DNA of 64,000 nucleotides, from the NCBI GenBank assembly GCA_944385095.1, contig CALWVS010000001.1, positions 1-64,000 on the forward strand, read 5' to 3'. Below the pieces are notes generated by a model. It did not search any database and was not told the origin of the DNA. It saw nothing but the letters and a program-made list of their open reading frames with translations. This document shows, piece after piece, positions 26,499 to 37,317 of this stretch (positions are counted from its first letter, which is position 1; each line of letters begins with the position of its first letter). The position numbers and the translations under genes are program-made. The DNA is from an uncultured Oscillospiraceae bacterium. GTDB lineage: Bacteria > Bacillota > Clostridia > Oscillospirales > Oscillospiraceae.

Positions 26499-28373
26499 AT
26501 GATAAGACAATATGATGCAGGATGTTATGATGTGGCAGTGATTGGAGCGGGACATGCAGGGATTGAAGCAGCTCTGGCATGTGCCAGATTGGGTCTGAAT
26601 ACACTGTGTTTCAGCATCAATTTAGATGCAGTTGGAAATATGCCCTGTAATCCAGCCATTGGCGGAACGGGGAAAGGGCATTTGGTACGGGAATTGGATG
26701 TACTGGGGGGAGAGATGGGCAAAGCAGCCGACAGGGCATGTATTCAGTATCGGGTACTTAACAAAGGAAAAGGACCTGCGGTGTGGTCTCTGCGTGCACA
26801 GGCGGACAGACGGGAATACCAAAAGGTGATGAAGCACACACTGGAGAAGCAGGAGCATCTCTGGGTGAAACAGGCAGAAGTAGTAGAAATTTTAACAGAA
26901 CACAACCAAGTGACTGGGGTTGTTACCCATACAGGAGCCACCTATCAGGTGCGTGCTGTGGTCATTGCCAGCGGTACATTCCTAGGGGGGCGTACCATTG
27001 TGGGGGAGGTTGTGCGGGATTCAGGACCAGATGGTCTGGCAGCAGCTTTGCCATTGACTGAGTGTTTGAAAAAAATGGGGCTGTCTTTGAGACGGTTTAA
27101 AACGGGCACCCCACCCCGTGTCAACGCCAGAAGCGTGGATTTTTCCAAAATGGAGGTACAGGAGGGGGATGCAGATGCCCAGCCTTTCTCTTTTTCTACC
27201 CAGGAACAGCCGGAAAATCAAGTGGTGTGTTGGCTCACCACCACCACAGCCAAAACCCATGAGGTCATCCGAGCCAATTTGGACCGTTCCCCCCTTTACT
27301 CCGGTGTGATTGAGGGAGTGGGACCCAGATATTGCCCATCCATTGAAGATAAAGTAGTGCGGTTTGCAGACAAAGAGAGACATCTGCTGTTTGTAGAACC
27401 TATGGGGTTAGATACAGAGGAACTGTATATTCAGGGCTTTTCCTCCTCACTGCCAGAGGAAGTACAAGTGGAGATGTTACACACCATCCCAGGATTGGAA
27501 CAGGCAGAGATGACCAGATGTGCCTACGCCATTGAGTATGACTGTATTGACCCAACAGAGCTATATGCCACACTGGAAACGAAAAAAATCAGTGGGCTTT
27601 ATGGAGCGGGGCAGTTCAATGGTTCTTCTGGCTACGAGGAGGCAGCGGTGCAGGGATTTGTGGCAGGAGTCAACGCAGCATTAAAACTGTTGGGACGGGA
27701 ACCACTAATTCTCAGACGGGACCAGGGCTATATTGGCGTGTTGATTGATGATTTGGTGACAAAGGGCACCAATGAGCCATACCGTATGATGACATCCCGT
27801 ACCGAATACCGACTGCTGCATCGACAGGACAATGCAGACCAGAGGTTGACTGCCATTGGCTTTCAGTTGGGTCTGGTATCAGAACAGCAGCTCCAGGCAG
27901 TGGAGGAAAAATATCAGGCAGTGGAGCGGGAGAGCAAGCGACTGGAGCACACAGGGGTGGCACCCAGTGAACCATTGGAACAATTCCTCCAAAGTCATGG
28001 GGAAACTGCGGTTCAGAATGGAGCAAGACTGGCAGACTTATTACGCAGACCTACCATTCACTACAATGAACTTGCACCATTTGACCCACAGCGACCCGAC
28101 CTATCCACAGCAGTTGGAGAGGCAGTGGAAATTAAAATTAAATATCAGGGCTATATTGACCGACAGTTGCGACAGGTGGAGGAAATGCAGAAACTGGAGC
28201 GCACACCACTGCCAGAAAATATGGACTATGGGTGCATTCAGGGGTTGAGACTGGAAGCAAGACAGAAACTAGACCAGATTCGACCTCAGAATTTGGGGCA
28301 GGCGAGCCGGGTATCGGGTGTATCCCCTGCGGATATTGCAGTGTTAATGGTATATCTGAAACAGAACAGATAA
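26499..28373 (+). CDS. mnmG: tRNA uridine-34 modification enzyme MnmG (GidA)
   Basis: With MnmE, MnmG adds the cmnm5 group to wobble U34 of several tRNAs, using FAD. The 624-residue protein has the FAD motif [14 protein letters not shown] near its N-terminus, [16 protein letters not shown], the GTFLGG and RLKTGTPPR-like (RFKTGTPPR) segments, and the C-terminal helical domain ending in [16 protein letters not shown] 26499 is chosen over 26475 because GGGGA is 8 bases upstream of it. No mnmE is in this window. Confidence 0.95.
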   Translation: MIRQYDAGCYDVAVIGAGHAGIEAALACARLGLNTLCFSINLDAVGNMPCNPAIGGTGKGHLVRELDVLGGEMGKAADRACIQYRVLNKGKGPAVWSLRAQADRREYQKVMKHTLEKQEHLWVKQAEVVEILTEHNQVTGVVTHTGATYQVRAVVIASGTFLGGRTIVGEVVRDSGPDGLAAALPLTECLKKMGLSLRRFKTGTPPRVNARSVDFSKMEVQEGDADAQPFSFSTQEQPENQVVCWLTTTTAKTHEVIRANLDRSPLYSGVIEGVGPRYCPSIEDKVVRFADKERHLLFVEPMGLDTEELYIQGFSSSLPEEVQVEMLHTIPGLEQAEMTRCAYAIEYDCIDPTELYATLETKKISGLYGAGQFNGSSGYEEAAVQGFVAGVNAALKLLGREPLILRRDQGYIGVLIDDLVTKGTNEPYRMMTSRTEYRLLHRQDNADQRLTAIGFQLGLVSEQQLQAVEEKYQAVERESKRLEHTGVAPSEPLEQFLQSHGETAVQNGARLADLLRRPTIHYNELAPFDPQRPDLSTAVGEAVEIKIKYQGYIDRQLRQVEEMQKLERTPLPENMDYGCIQGLRLEARQKLDQIRPQNLGQASRVSGVSPADIAVLMVYLKQNR

Positions 28374-28391
28374 ACAGACAAAGGAGTTTAT

Positions 28392-29285
28392 ATGGAACTG
28401 AGACAGGTAAAAGATCATACATGGGTGCTGGAGGGATTTGAGTATATCCCCATCTATCGTATTGACCAACACAAGTGTATTTTTTTAGATACAGGATTGG
28501 CACAGGAGCGACAGGACATAATAGAGGCGATAGAGCAATATGCACTGGAACCTGTGGGAGTGCTCTGTTCCCATGCCCATGTGGACCATGGAGGAAACAA
28601 CCGTTTTTTACAGGAGACCTATGGTATTCCTGTGGCAATGACAGCGGCAGAGGCTGGCATGTGTGCAAGCCTTCTGACTTTAAAATGCTACTTTCTGCTT
28701 TTGACACCGGAGACTGTAGAGCGTGAGGCAGCAGGACTGGTACAACATCCTGATGTGATTGTACCGCCAGAAAATGGAAAGTTCTCCTTTGTGGGAATAG
28801 ACTTCGAAATCATTCATACACCAGGGCATTCAGCAGGGCATATTGTCATCGTTACACCAGATAAGGTGTGTTATGTTGGAGATGCGTTGCTTTCTGTGGA
28901 GATGATGGGCTCTAAACTTCCCTATAGTTTGTCCCATAAACAGGCAGCCGTGAGCCGCCAGCGGTTGCGGGATATATCCTGTGAAAAATTGATTATGGCA
29001 CATAGGGGGGTTGCAGAGGGCAGTGAATTGCCCTCCCTGATTGACCAAAATGACGCACTGCTTGCACAGAGAGCGGCAGAAATTCAGTCTCTGGTGGTTC
29101 GTCCTATGACTGCCAGCGAAATTTCCAGAGCAGTATGCAATTATTATGAGTTATTTACAAAAAAAACCAGCCGTTCTCTGCGATTTGAGCGGAACATTCG
29201 CTTTTTTATCGAATATCTGGTAGATGAAGGGCGGCTTTTTATGAGCACAGAGGCTGGTGTGACAAAGTATAGCCAACTGCAATAA
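28392..29285 (+). CDS. MBL-fold metallohydrolase
   Basis: A 297-residue metallo-beta-lactamase-fold protein. Metal motif CSHAHVDHGGN (HxHxDH), then TPGHSAGH and the strand YVGDALL. The C-terminal third is helical and could be a winged-helix (YELFTKKTSRSLRFERNIRFFIEYLVDEGRL), as in some RNA- or lactonase-type MBL proteins. The substrate is unknown. AAAGGAG precedes the ATG, 18 bases after mnmG, so it is likely cotranscribed. Confidence 0.85.
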   Translation: MELRQVKDHTWVLEGFEYIPIYRIDQHKCIFLDTGLAQERQDIIEAIEQYALEPVGVLCSHAHVDHGGNNRFLQETYGIPVAMTAAEAGMCASLLTLKCYFLLLTPETVEREAAGLVQHPDVIVPPENGKFSFVGIDFEIIHTPGHSAGHIVIVTPDKVCYVGDALLSVEMMGSKLPYSLSHKQAAVSRQRLRDISCEKLIMAHRGVAEGSELPSLIDQNDALLAQRAAEIQSLVVRPMTASEISRAVCNYYELFTKKTSRSLRFERNIRFFIEYLVDEGRLFMSTEAGVTKYSQLQ

Positions 29286-29411
29286 ACAGGGGTACAACAG
29301 GAAAGTGGTCTTAACTCCATAGAAAAATGGACGATATATATGGTGGTATGTGAGAATGTTTTGTGGGGCAGAAGAACAAGTGCAAACAGAAGAACAAGGA
29401 GTGACCAACAG

Positions 29412-29954
29412 ATGATGTTATATCCATTAGATACCCCGTTTTCAGGGAAACTGCCGTCCAGTATCCATGGGACACAGCCAGACCAGACTTCCGCAAATGT
29501 CATACAATCTGATACCACCTTTCAAAAACCAGAAAAGCTGTCTGATGGGACCAGTTTACAGACAGGAAACTATGACACCTTTCAACTGACAGAGGAACAA
29601 TCAGAAGTGACATTAAATGTACCAGAAGAAATGACACATGAAGTTCCAAGAAAATGGACCATCATGTTGGAAACCATTCAAAGCAAAAACCAACAACTGA
29701 TGGAGAGTTTGGCAAAGGCGGACAGCATGAACCTGTCCTTTGGGGACAGACTAACGTTCTTGAAAGAAGAGGGAGAAAAGTGGGTGTCAAACGTCCGTGA
29801 AAATGACCCAGAAATGTTTGTGGCATGGCTCAAGCTCAGCAAAGACCATATTGAAGAAGGCAGAAGTGATTTGGCTGGTCTACCGTCTGACTTTACAATG
29901 GAGGACTATTACTCTTATGTAAAGGATGAGGAACCATATTCTGTCTTAGCATAA
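29412..29954 (+). CDS. Hypothetical protein
   Basis: A 180-residue soluble, acidic protein that I do not recognise. The N-terminal 70 residues are Thr/Ser/Gln-rich and probably disordered; the rest looks helical (KWTIMLETIQSKNQQLMESL, FLKEEGEKWVSNV). There is no signal peptide or membrane segment. ATG 29412 follows AAGGAG at 10 bases; the frame is open upstream to 29340. It ends at a bidirectional terminator shared with spoIIE. Confidence 0.6.
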   Translation: MMLYPLDTPFSGKLPSSIHGTQPDQTSANVIQSDTTFQKPEKLSDGTSLQTGNYDTFQLTEEQSEVTLNVPEEMTHEVPRKWTIMLETIQSKNQQLMESLAKADSMNLSFGDRLTFLKEEGEKWVSNVRENDPEMFVAWLKLSKDHIEEGRSDLAGLPSDFTMEDYYSYVKDEEPYSVLA

Positions 29955-29975
29955 TGAAAAATGGGAATAAATGAA

Positions 29976-30022
29976 AAATCCAGCAAGAAGGGAACATGAA
30001 ATACATCCTTCTTGCTGGATTT
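29976..30022. terminator. Bidirectional terminator
   Basis: Perfect 16-bp stem AAATCCAGCAAGAAGG (29976-29991) with CCTTCTTGCTGGATTT (30007-30022). It lies between two convergent genes; short A and T runs flank it. Confidence 0.8.
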
Positions 30023-30028
30023 CAAACG

Positions 30029-32368
30029 TTATGCAGATTTTTCCCTCTCCATTAGCTGCACTACCAGAGCAGTGCGGTCATCTGTGGCAGTTTGAGGGCT
30101 TTGGGTGAGAAGCTGTTTGGCAAGTTCTTTTGGGCTCTCCCCTGTAAAGGCAGAGAATAATTCCCGAATCCACTGGTCATCCTCAATACTGCACACACCA
30201 TCACTAATCATAAGCACACAATCCCCAGCGTTCAGGTGAATGGGGGTGCGGTCTGGGTTGGTATTTGGGTCCAGAGATAAGCCAGCGGGCAGGGAGGTTC
30301 CAGTGATGCGACGAATGGTGCTTCCTTTTTTCAAATAGGTAGGCGCAGCACCGAACTTAAACAGAATTCCATCCCCAGTGTAGAGGTTGAGTTGTAAAAG
30401 GTCAATGGTTGTAAATGCCCCCAGTTCTTCTTCTCGCAGTGCAAGAGCAGTGTTGAGTGTTTTGAGTGCGTGTTCTGTTTCCATCCCAGCCTGTAAAAAT
30501 TGTTCCAGTAGCCGCAATGCCAGTGTACTTTCTCGATTGGCATGAATCCCACTGCCCATTCCATCGCACAGAAGCACGTATAAAGTGCCATCTGAACGCT
30601 TAAAATAAGTACCAGCATCCCCACTGACGGTTTCCCCATCCTTCTTTTGTGCGGCAACGCCAGCAATCGCCATAAATGGTTCCTGTTGTACTAAAATAAG
30701 ACGATTGGGAAGCTGTTCTTCCATCCGCATTGGAACGGGAAACAGGTTCATCAGTTGGGAGAGGGCATTGGATGAGGCGAGCAACTGGCACTCCATGCCA
30801 CTGAGCTCTACCCACAAAAGCCCACGGGAGTCCCGGTAGGTGCAGCCCTGCCACTCCCCTCCCAGAGACAGAAGAAACTGGTGCAAAGCAGTATTGTAGC
30901 GAGGTTCCGGCACCAACTCCTCACTGAGTTCTGTGGCAGCTTTTCCCAGAAGCGATGCCATTTCTCCATATTGACTGCACACCATAAGGCGGCTCTGTTG
31001 AATTTTATGCTGGTACTGTCTGCGGTAGAGCAGAGAGGTCAATTCCTGATTCACAGCGGAGAGAAATTTTGCGAAATGAATACAGCGACTGGAGAAGTAT
31101 TGAGGGAAATCCCCAGCTTCTCCCTGCCCTCGCTCCAGCATGGCTTGTGTGGCATCGTTGAGTGCATTAAAGGTGGTCACATAGTTCTTTTCCCAACAGT
31201 CCGCACAGAGGGTACAGAATTTGCAAACACGGCAGGCGGCACGGTCAAAAATGGTGGCAATGTCATTGTCATTGCTGGGCGGTCGAAAACCAGTGCGCAT
31301 GGTTTCATAAAGTGTACGAAATGCCTGGGCAGTGGCTTCCAGTTTTTTTTGAACCAACAAGCGGTGGTCTGTGGAGGGAACTGCTTCTGGAGTCAGCCAG
31401 ATGCCAAGCCGTCTCAGAGGACGTTCTGGAAGAAGCAGAAAGCCAATAGAGGCTAGCACAGTTTCATATAAAATAGAGATGGGCAGTCCATACTCCCAAG
31501 TCCATAAAACGGCTGCGCTGTTGGTCAATACATAGGCAAGGACTGTATATCGCCGTTTTTTGTGGTGGTAAAATCCAGCACATAGTCCCGATATACCAAA
31601 CGCCATGGCATACATAGGGTTACTGTTGGCGGCAATGTCCATAGAAAGCCCAGCAATCAGTCCCAAAACTGCCCCAGAAGTACAGTTTCCCTGCCATGCG
31701 ACCGCCAAAACCATGACAATTGCCAAGGTACGACCAAGGGAGATATGACCAAAAAGTGAGATGGGAGAGAGTGCAATGAGAAGGGTACACAGGAGAAACA
31801 CAAGGCTGGCTCTGCGTTGGGGGGAGAGAATGCGGTCACTGTGCCCACAGCGCAGCGGCAAAAGAAGTTGCCGGTAGCACCAGCAGCCCCCAGCTGTGAC
31901 AAAACATTCCAAAAGAAAGTAAATCACATCCACAGTGCGCCAGCCGTGTTCTGACAGGTAGATAAAACTGGTACAGCCAGTCAGAAAGCCAGCACATGCT
32001 GGCATAACCCAAGGGTGCCGCAGTGCTTTTAGGTCATAAAAGGCAAACTGAACTGAAAAGGTTAAAATTGCCGCAGAAGCATACCGCAGCCCATCCACAA
32101 AACCCATGAGAGCAAAATACCCAAACACTGCCCCCAGCAGTGCCGCAGCACCACATACACCAGAACCGGCAGCACCCACCAGAGAAACCCCAAAAGGGGC
32201 ATACCCACCAAAAATGGAAGCACCAGAACAGATTGCTGCAAGGGTGAAATGAATTCCAACATCCGCACTGCGCAGGAGGGCAGATGCCTGCATAGTCACC
32301 TCCCCTGTTGGTATGGAATGCCAGTTCCATCTTTTTAGTTTGGCTGTAAGCGAATCCTTGGCTGCCAT
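30029..32368 (-). CDS. spoIIE: Stage II sporulation protein E (PP2C phosphatase)
   Basis: SpoIIE localises to the asymmetric septum and dephosphorylates SpoIIAA, releasing SigF in the forespore. The 779-residue protein has a multi-helix membrane domain (about residues 30-310), a regulatory middle region with a Cys cluster (CRVCKFCTLCADC) and a C-terminal PP2C domain (LLCDGMGSGIHANRES, AGDCVLMISDGVCS). ATG 32368 is chosen because AAGGAGG lies 8 bases before it. SigF released here would act on the spoIIQ and gpr cluster of this window. The 284 bases upstream (32369-32652) hold a minus-strand TATAAT at 32466-32461 but no clear Spo0A box that I can identify. Confidence 0.94.
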   Translation of the reverse strand: MAAKDSLTAKLKRWNWHSIPTGEVTMQASALLRSADVGIHFTLAAICSGASIFGGYAPFGVSLVGAAGSGVCGAAALLGAVFGYFALMGFVDGLRYASAAILTFSVQFAFYDLKALRHPWVMPACAGFLTGCTSFIYLSEHGWRTVDVIYFLLECFVTAGGCWCYRQLLLPLRCGHSDRILSPQRRASLVFLLCTLLIALSPISLFGHISLGRTLAIVMVLAVAWQGNCTSGAVLGLIAGLSMDIAANSNPMYAMAFGISGLCAGFYHHKKRRYTVLAYVLTNSAAVLWTWEYGLPISILYETVLASIGFLLLPERPLRRLGIWLTPEAVPSTDHRLLVQKKLEATAQAFRTLYETMRTGFRPPSNDNDIATIFDRAACRVCKFCTLCADCWEKNYVTTFNALNDATQAMLERGQGEAGDFPQYFSSRCIHFAKFLSAVNQELTSLLYRRQYQHKIQQSRLMVCSQYGEMASLLGKAATELSEELVPEPRYNTALHQFLLSLGGEWQGCTYRDSRGLLWVELSGMECQLLASSNALSQLMNLFPVPMRMEEQLPNRLILVQQEPFMAIAGVAAQKKDGETVSGDAGTYFKRSDGTLYVLLCDGMGSGIHANRESTLALRLLEQFLQAGMETEHALKTLNTALALREEELGAFTTIDLLQLNLYTGDGILFKFGAAPTYLKKGSTIRRITGTSLPAGLSLDPNTNPDRTPIHLNAGDCVLMISDGVCSIEDDQWIRELFSAFTGESPKELAKQLLTQSPQTATDDRTALVVQLMEREKSA

Positions 32369-32567
32369 AGCCGTTTCCTCCTTCGTATGGGGCAAATGTG
32401 CATACATTGCCGTAATTTTTCTGTGAAGCCCGTTCCACTTCACTGGTCTGTGGGGTTGCCATTATATTCCATGAACATCAAGAAGGAAGTCGGAACAGGG
32501 AGTGGGGATAGACTGTGACAGAAAGACTTACAAAGGGAGAAATGAATGCCCCTTTCGCAAGTTCTAC

Positions 32568-32596
32568 TTGTAATTCTATGGGAAATAGACTACAAT
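32568..32596 (+). promoter_or_regulatory. Promoter for the asp23-fakA operon
   Basis: TTGTAA at 32568-32573, a 17-base spacer, TACAAT at 32591-32596. It lies 57 bases before the Asp23 start codon. Confidence 0.65.
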
Positions 32597-32652
32597 ATAG
32601 CCAGTATCTATGAAATTGCATCCTATCCTCAGTGAAAGGAAGGTATCAACGG

Positions 32653-33000
32653 ATGAAGTTACAAAATGAATTAGGTGAAATTCGGATTAGCAGCGAGGTG
32701 TTTACTGCTGTAACAGGCAGTGCTGCTACCAACTGCTATGGCGTGAAAGGAATGGCAGTCCGTTCCAAGACAGATGGGCTTGTCCACCTGCTCAAACGGG
32801 AGTCCATGGCAAAAGGAGTAAAGGTCTACTACAATGAGGATGGTACCGTATCCATTGAGCTGCACATCATTGTAGAAAATGGTGTGAACATTATGGCTGT
32901 CAGCCGTTCTATTATGAGTGAAGTCCGCTATGTTGTCAGTAAAACAACCGGAATTGAAGTGAAATCTGTGGATGTCTGTGTGGACTCCATGCGTTTTTAA
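32653..33000 (+). CDS. Asp23/Gls24 family protein (YloU-like)
   Basis: A 115-residue Asp23/Gls24 protein (GEIRISSEVFTAVTGSAATNCYGVKGMA; IVENGVNIMAVSRSIMSEVRYVV). This family is linked to envelope stress, and YloU is regularly encoded just before the fatty-acid kinase FakA/YloV, as here (21 bases apart). ATG 32653 is chosen because AAGGAAGG lies 9 bases upstream. Confidence 0.93.
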   Translation: MKLQNELGEIRISSEVFTAVTGSAATNCYGVKGMAVRSKTDGLVHLLKRESMAKGVKVYYNEDGTVSIELHIIVENGVNIMAVSRSIMSEVRYVVSKTTGIEVKSVDVCVDSMRF

Positions 33001-33021
33001 AGGAGCGTCAAAGAAAGGAAT

Positions 33022-34671
33022 ATGTCTGAGATGAAACAAACCATTCATGCGGTTGATTTTCAACACATGGTCATCCATGCCGCTGCCTCCATCCATGCAC
33101 AGAAGCAGCATATTAACGACTTAAATGTGTTCCCTGTCCCCGATGGAGATACAGGAACCAATATGAGCCTGACCATTGCGGCGGCAGCCTCAGAGATGAA
33201 AAAGAAGGACTATGAGACAGTGGGACAGGCTGCCCAGGCAACTGCCTCTGCCCTGTTGCGGGGAGCCAGAGGAAACTCTGGTGTCATTTTGTCTCTGCTG
33301 TTTCGTGGCTTTGCCAAAGCGATTAAGGAGCGAGAGAGCATTGATGGACGGGATTTGGCGATTGCCCTTGATTTTGGTGTTGCAGCCGCTTACAAGGCAG
33401 TAATGAAGCCAGCAGAAGGCACCATTTTGACCGTGTCTCGTCTGGCAGCAGCCAGGGCAGCCGGTGCAGCCCGGGAGAATCCCTCTGTGGAACATGTATT
33501 ACAGGCAGCCATTCAGGAGGGACAGGTGGCGCTGGACAATACCATCAACCAGAACCCAGTTTTGAAAAAAGCGGGTGTGGTGGACGCTGGTGGTAAGGGA
33601 TTTCTTGTGATTTTACAGGGAATGCTGGACGAATTACAGGGTGTCCCCATGCCTGAAGTTGTGGAAGATGAAGTGGCACCTGCGGAAAAGGCAGAATTTG
33701 GCGCATTTTCCACCGAAGAAATTCAATTTGGCTATTGTACAGAGTTTATCTGTTCCAGAGACAACCAGAAGGACCCTGAAAAACTGCGTGCGTTTTGCAG
33801 CCGTCTGGGTGATAGTCTTGTGTTGGTGGACGATGATGATATTATCAAAGTACATGTCCACACCAATGAGCCAGGTACTGTGTTGCAGGAGGCTTTGACC
33901 TATGGTGCCCTGCTAAAAGTAAAAATTGAGAATATGCGAGAGCAGCACACCGAAATTTTGGAGGAAGTTGGTGCAGTACAGGAGACCGCCCCAGCCAAAG
34001 CAGCACCAGAAAAAAAATATGGGTATGTGGCAGTGTGTGCTGGTACAGGGTTGGAAGCGGTGTTCCGTGATTTGGGTGTGGATGGTGTCATCTCTGGTGG
34101 TCAGACCATGAACCCATCTACCGAGGATATTTTGAAAGAAATTGACCGTACCCCAGCGGAAATTGTATTTGTGTTGCCCAATAATAAGAATATTATTATG
34201 GCAGCAGAACAGTGTGTGGGGATGTGTGAGGATAAAACCGTAGTGGTACTTCCCACCAAGACGGTGCCCCAGGGCATTGCAGCTATGATGGCAGTGGACC
34301 CTGAACTGGAGATGCAGGAGCTGTCTGAGACCATGCAGGAGGCATTTGCACAGGTCAAAACAGCAGAAATCACCTATGCTGCCCGTAATTCTGATTTTGG
34401 TGGCTTTGCCATTCAACAGGGGGACTATCTGGCACTGTTGGAACATCAGCTCTTTGGCACAGACCAAAATTTAGAGGCTCTTGTGGAAAAGTTACTCCAA
34501 TCTGCGGAGATACAGAACGCCGAGTTTATTTCTGTGTTCTATGGAGAGGATGTCACAGAGGAGCAGGCAACAAAAATGGAGCAACTCATTGTGGATGCCT
34601 GTCCAAATGCAGAGGTGAATCTACTCTATGGTGGGCAGCCAGTCTATTACTACATGATTTCTGTGGAATAA
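33022..34671 (+). CDS. fakA: Fatty acid kinase FakA (DAK2/YloV)
   Basis: FakA phosphorylates fatty acids bound to a FakB (DegV) protein, feeding exogenous fatty acids into phospholipid synthesis. The 549-residue protein has the N-terminal DAK2 kinase domain (NVFPVPDGDTGTNMSLT, LLRGARGNSGVILS), a middle FakB-contact domain (CTEFICS, VHVHTNEPG) and the C-terminal DegV-like part (GDYLALLE, LYGGQPVYYYMISVE). No FakB gene is adjacent. Confidence 0.92.
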   Translation: MSEMKQTIHAVDFQHMVIHAAASIHAQKQHINDLNVFPVPDGDTGTNMSLTIAAAASEMKKKDYETVGQAAQATASALLRGARGNSGVILSLLFRGFAKAIKERESIDGRDLAIALDFGVAAAYKAVMKPAEGTILTVSRLAAARAAGAARENPSVEHVLQAAIQEGQVALDNTINQNPVLKKAGVVDAGGKGFLVILQGMLDELQGVPMPEVVEDEVAPAEKAEFGAFSTEEIQFGYCTEFICSRDNQKDPEKLRAFCSRLGDSLVLVDDDDIIKVHVHTNEPGTVLQEALTYGALLKVKIENMREQHTEILEEVGAVQETAPAKAAPEKKYGYVAVCAGTGLEAVFRDLGVDGVISGGQTMNPSTEDILKEIDRTPAEIVFVLPNNKNIIMAAEQCVGMCEDKTVVVLPTKTVPQGIAAMMAVDPELEMQELSETMQEAFAQVKTAEITYAARNSDFGGFAIQQGDYLALLEHQLFGTDQNLEALVEKLLQSAEIQNAEFISVFYGEDVTEEQATKMEQLIVDACPNAEVNLLYGGQPVYYYMISVE

Positions 34672-34705
34672 ACTGAGAGGCACAGAAAAAGGATTAGAAA
34701 GCAAT

Positions 34706-34752
34706 AAAAAATCAGCGGAAAGTGTATTTATCTCACTTTCTGCTGATTTTTT
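34706..34752. terminator. Bidirectional terminator between fakA and ftsH
   Basis: Stem AAAAATCAGCGGAAAGTG with CACTTTCTGCTGATTTTT (one G-U pair) ending in a T6 run on the plus strand and a matching A run for the minus strand. Confidence 0.85.
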
Positions 34753-34779
34753 GCTTGTCAAACAATTTAGTTCATATGT

Positions 34780-36657
34780 TTATGCTTCGAGAGGAATCAA
34801 TCCCTGAAAAGCCGCATCTTCCGGTTCTGAAAATACCTTTTCAAATACCGAACGCTCCATAGTTTCATAACTTAGGAGATATTGGGCAGTCAGCTCCAAT
34901 TCCTTGCGGTGTTGTGTCAAAATCTCCTCACAGCGGCGGTAGGCAGTGTTGACAATGGACTGTACTTCTTCATCAATCAGCCCAGCAATTTCTTCGGAGT
35001 AGCTGCGTGCCTGAGCCATAGAGCGACCAATGAAAATTTCACTGCTGCTGTTTTCATAAGAGATGGTACCCAGTTTTTCACTCATGCCATATTTCGTTAC
35101 CATAGAACGAGCAATTTCTGAGGCTTTTTGAATATCATTGGAGGCTCCAGTAGAGATATCCCCCAGCACAAGCTGTTCAGCCACACGACCGCCCAGACAT
35201 ACCGCAATACGCTCCTCCAGTTCACGCTTTGAGAGGTAGGCTTTGTCCTCTTGGGGTAGAGAAATGGTTAAACCGCCAGCAGGACCACGGGGTACAATGG
35301 TAATCTGATGAACTGGGTCCTGAGTTTTTAATTCATGGATGACCACAGCATGCCCAGCTTCGTGGTAGGCAGTGAGCATTTTGGACTGAGGTGTTACCAC
35401 ACGGCTTTTTTTCTCTGGACCAGCAATGACCTTCAACATGGCATCCTGTAAATCAGAACGGCTGATAAAACGTTGATTGGCTCGACCAGCCAACAGGGCG
35501 GCCTCGTTCAGTAAGTTTTCAAGGTCAGCACCTGTAAAACCTGCGGTGGCTTTGGCTACATCGGAGAGGGAAACATCTTCTCCCAATGGCTTTTTTCGGG
35601 CATGTACTTTTAGAATTTCCTCACGCCCTTTGATATCAGGCAGTCCTACATAAATTTGACGGTCAAAACGACCAGGTCTGAGAAGTGCAGGGTCTAATAT
35701 ATCCTGTCGGTTGGTAGCAGCCATGACAATCACCCCATCATTGGAAGCAAAACCGTCCATCTCCACCAACAACTGGTTTAGAGTTTGCTCACGTTCATCG
35801 TGACCACCACCCAGACCGGCTCCACGCTGACGACCCACTGCATCAATCTCGTCAATAAAGACAATGGCAGGGGATTCTTTTTTTGCTTGGTCAAAGAGGT
35901 CACGAACACGGCTTGCGCCTACACCTACATAAAGTTCCACAAAATCAGAACCAGAAATAGACAGGAAGTGGACATTTGCCTCACCTGCTACCGCTTTGGC
36001 AATGAGAGTTTTACCAGTGCCAGGAGGTCCAACCAATAAGACGCCTTTTGGAATGCGAGCCCCCAAAGAAATGAACTTTTGTGGGTCACGGAGAAATTCT
36101 ACAATTTCCTGTAGTTCTTCCTTTTCTTCTTCTGCCCCTGCCACATCTTGAAAGGTGACACGTTTGGTCTGATCTGTGATGGTTCGAGTACGTGCACGAC
36201 CGAAACGGTTGGCACCATTGTTGCCACCATTATTGGCATTCACCTGCTGGAAATACATAAAGTACCAGAACCCAATCATCAGTAGCACAGCCAGCAGATA
36301 GGGGAGAGATTGATACCACCAGGAGTCACGCACACTGGGATAATACGTATAGTCCTCCAAAACACCAGAAGCACGCTGTTGGTCAATCAATGTGTGCATA
36401 TCATTGTAAAACACATCAAAATTTGCAAGCTCAAATTGCTTTTTGGTTGTGGTATCGTCTTCACCACGCAGTTCAAGGGTAATCACATGGTCTTTGATAG
36501 TAAACGATTTTACTTTTTCCTGTTCAAACAGGACACGGATTTGATGATAGCTTGGACTTTGCTGTCGATTCATCTGTTGAAGTGTATTGATGGAAAACAT
36601 CATCAGCAGAAACACAGCAACATAAATCACAAGATCTCGGGGGCTGATTCGCCTCAA
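34780..36657 (-). CDS. ftsH: ATP-dependent zinc metalloprotease FtsH
   Basis: A membrane-anchored AAA protease that removes misfolded membrane proteins and short-lived regulators. The 625-residue protein has two transmembrane helices (about 8-25 and 117-136), the AAA module (Walker A GPPGTGKT at 210-217, [16 protein letters not shown] region RPGRFDRQ) and the protease domain with HEAGH at 432-436. The start is TTG at 36657, preceded by GGAAGTGAG. It is the last gene of the gdpP-rplI-dnaB-tilS-hpt-ftsH run. Confidence 0.95.
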   Translation of the reverse strand: MRRISPRDLVIYVAVFLLMMFSINTLQQMNRQQSPSYHQIRVLFEQEKVKSFTIKDHVITLELRGEDDTTTKKQFELANFDVFYNDMHTLIDQQRASGVLEDYTYYPSVRDSWWYQSLPYLLAVLLMIGFWYFMYFQQVNANNGGNNGANRFGRARTRTITDQTKRVTFQDVAGAEEEKEELQEIVEFLRDPQKFISLGARIPKGVLLVGPPGTGKTLIAKAVAGEANVHFLSISGSDFVELYVGVGASRVRDLFDQAKKESPAIVFIDEIDAVGRQRGAGLGGGHDEREQTLNQLLVEMDGFASNDGVIVMAATNRQDILDPALLRPGRFDRQIYVGLPDIKGREEILKVHARKKPLGEDVSLSDVAKATAGFTGADLENLLNEAALLAGRANQRFISRSDLQDAMLKVIAGPEKKSRVVTPQSKMLTAYHEAGHAVVIHELKTQDPVHQITIVPRGPAGGLTISLPQEDKAYLSKRELEERIAVCLGGRVAEQLVLGDISTGASNDIQKASEIARSMVTKYGMSEKLGTISYENSSSEIFIGRSMAQARSYSEEIAGLIDEEVQSIVNTAYRRCEEILTQHRKELELTAQYLLSYETMERSVFEKVFSEPEDAAFQGLIPLEA

Positions 36658-36735
36658 CTAGCTCACTTCCTTTCCGGCGGGTGCAGAGATGCAACAGTGG
36701 AAACGGTCCGCCAACTGTTCCACATGTGAGGGGTG

Positions 36736-37278
36736 TTACCCACCGTATACCTCAGGTTTCAGAATGCCAATGTAGGGGAGATTGCGATAGTGTTCTGCAT
36801 AGTCCAGACCATAGCCCACCACAAAGGCATCAGGAATGGTAAAACCAGAATAGTGTACTTCCACAGGTTTGACCCGTCGATCAGGTTTATCCAACAGAGT
36901 ACACAGACGGATAGAGGCAGGCTTGCGCTGCTGCAACACGTTCAACAAATAGCTCAATGTATTACCGGAATCCAAAATATCCTCAACAACTAAAATATGT
37001 TTACCAGAGATATCACTGGACAAATCCTTTGTAATTTGCACTTGACCTGTGGAGGAAGTGCCTGAGCCATAGGAAGATACAGACATAAAATCCACGGTAC
37101 AGGGGAGATCAATGCGGCGGCACAGATCAGCCATAAAGACAAAAGAGCCACGCAGAACACTGATTAAGACTACCTCTTTACCCTGATAGTCCCTCATAAT
37201 TTCATTTGCAATTTCCTGGCAACGCTGGGAGAGCTGTTCCTCTGTAAAAAGAACAGATTGAATGTCTTTTTCTAGCAT
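36736..37278 (-). CDS. hpt: Hypoxanthine phosphoribosyltransferase
   Basis: Converts hypoxanthine or guanine and PRPP to IMP or GMP (purine salvage). The 180-residue protein has the PRPP motif ILVVEDILDSGNTLSYL and the segments VLRGSFVFMADLCRRI and YAEHYRNLPYIGIL of HPRT. The tilS-hpt-ftsH order is a classic Firmicute cluster. Confidence 0.96.
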   Translation of the reverse strand: MLEKDIQSVLFTEEQLSQRCQEIANEIMRDYQGKEVVLISVLRGSFVFMADLCRRIDLPCTVDFMSVSSYGSGTSSTGQVQITKDLSSDISGKHILVVEDILDSGNTLSYLLNVLQQRKPASIRLCTLLDKPDRRVKPVEVHYSGFTIPDAFVVGYGLDYAEHYRNLPYIGILKPEVYGG

Positions 37279-37317
37279 AGAATTCAGTCCTTTCGTTGTT
37301 ATAAATTATCACACAAT

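Noticed and set aside
28138-28707. A 189-codon minus-strand frame across the mnmG end
   Set aside because: It is antisense to two conserved genes and Pro/Ser-rich without family features.
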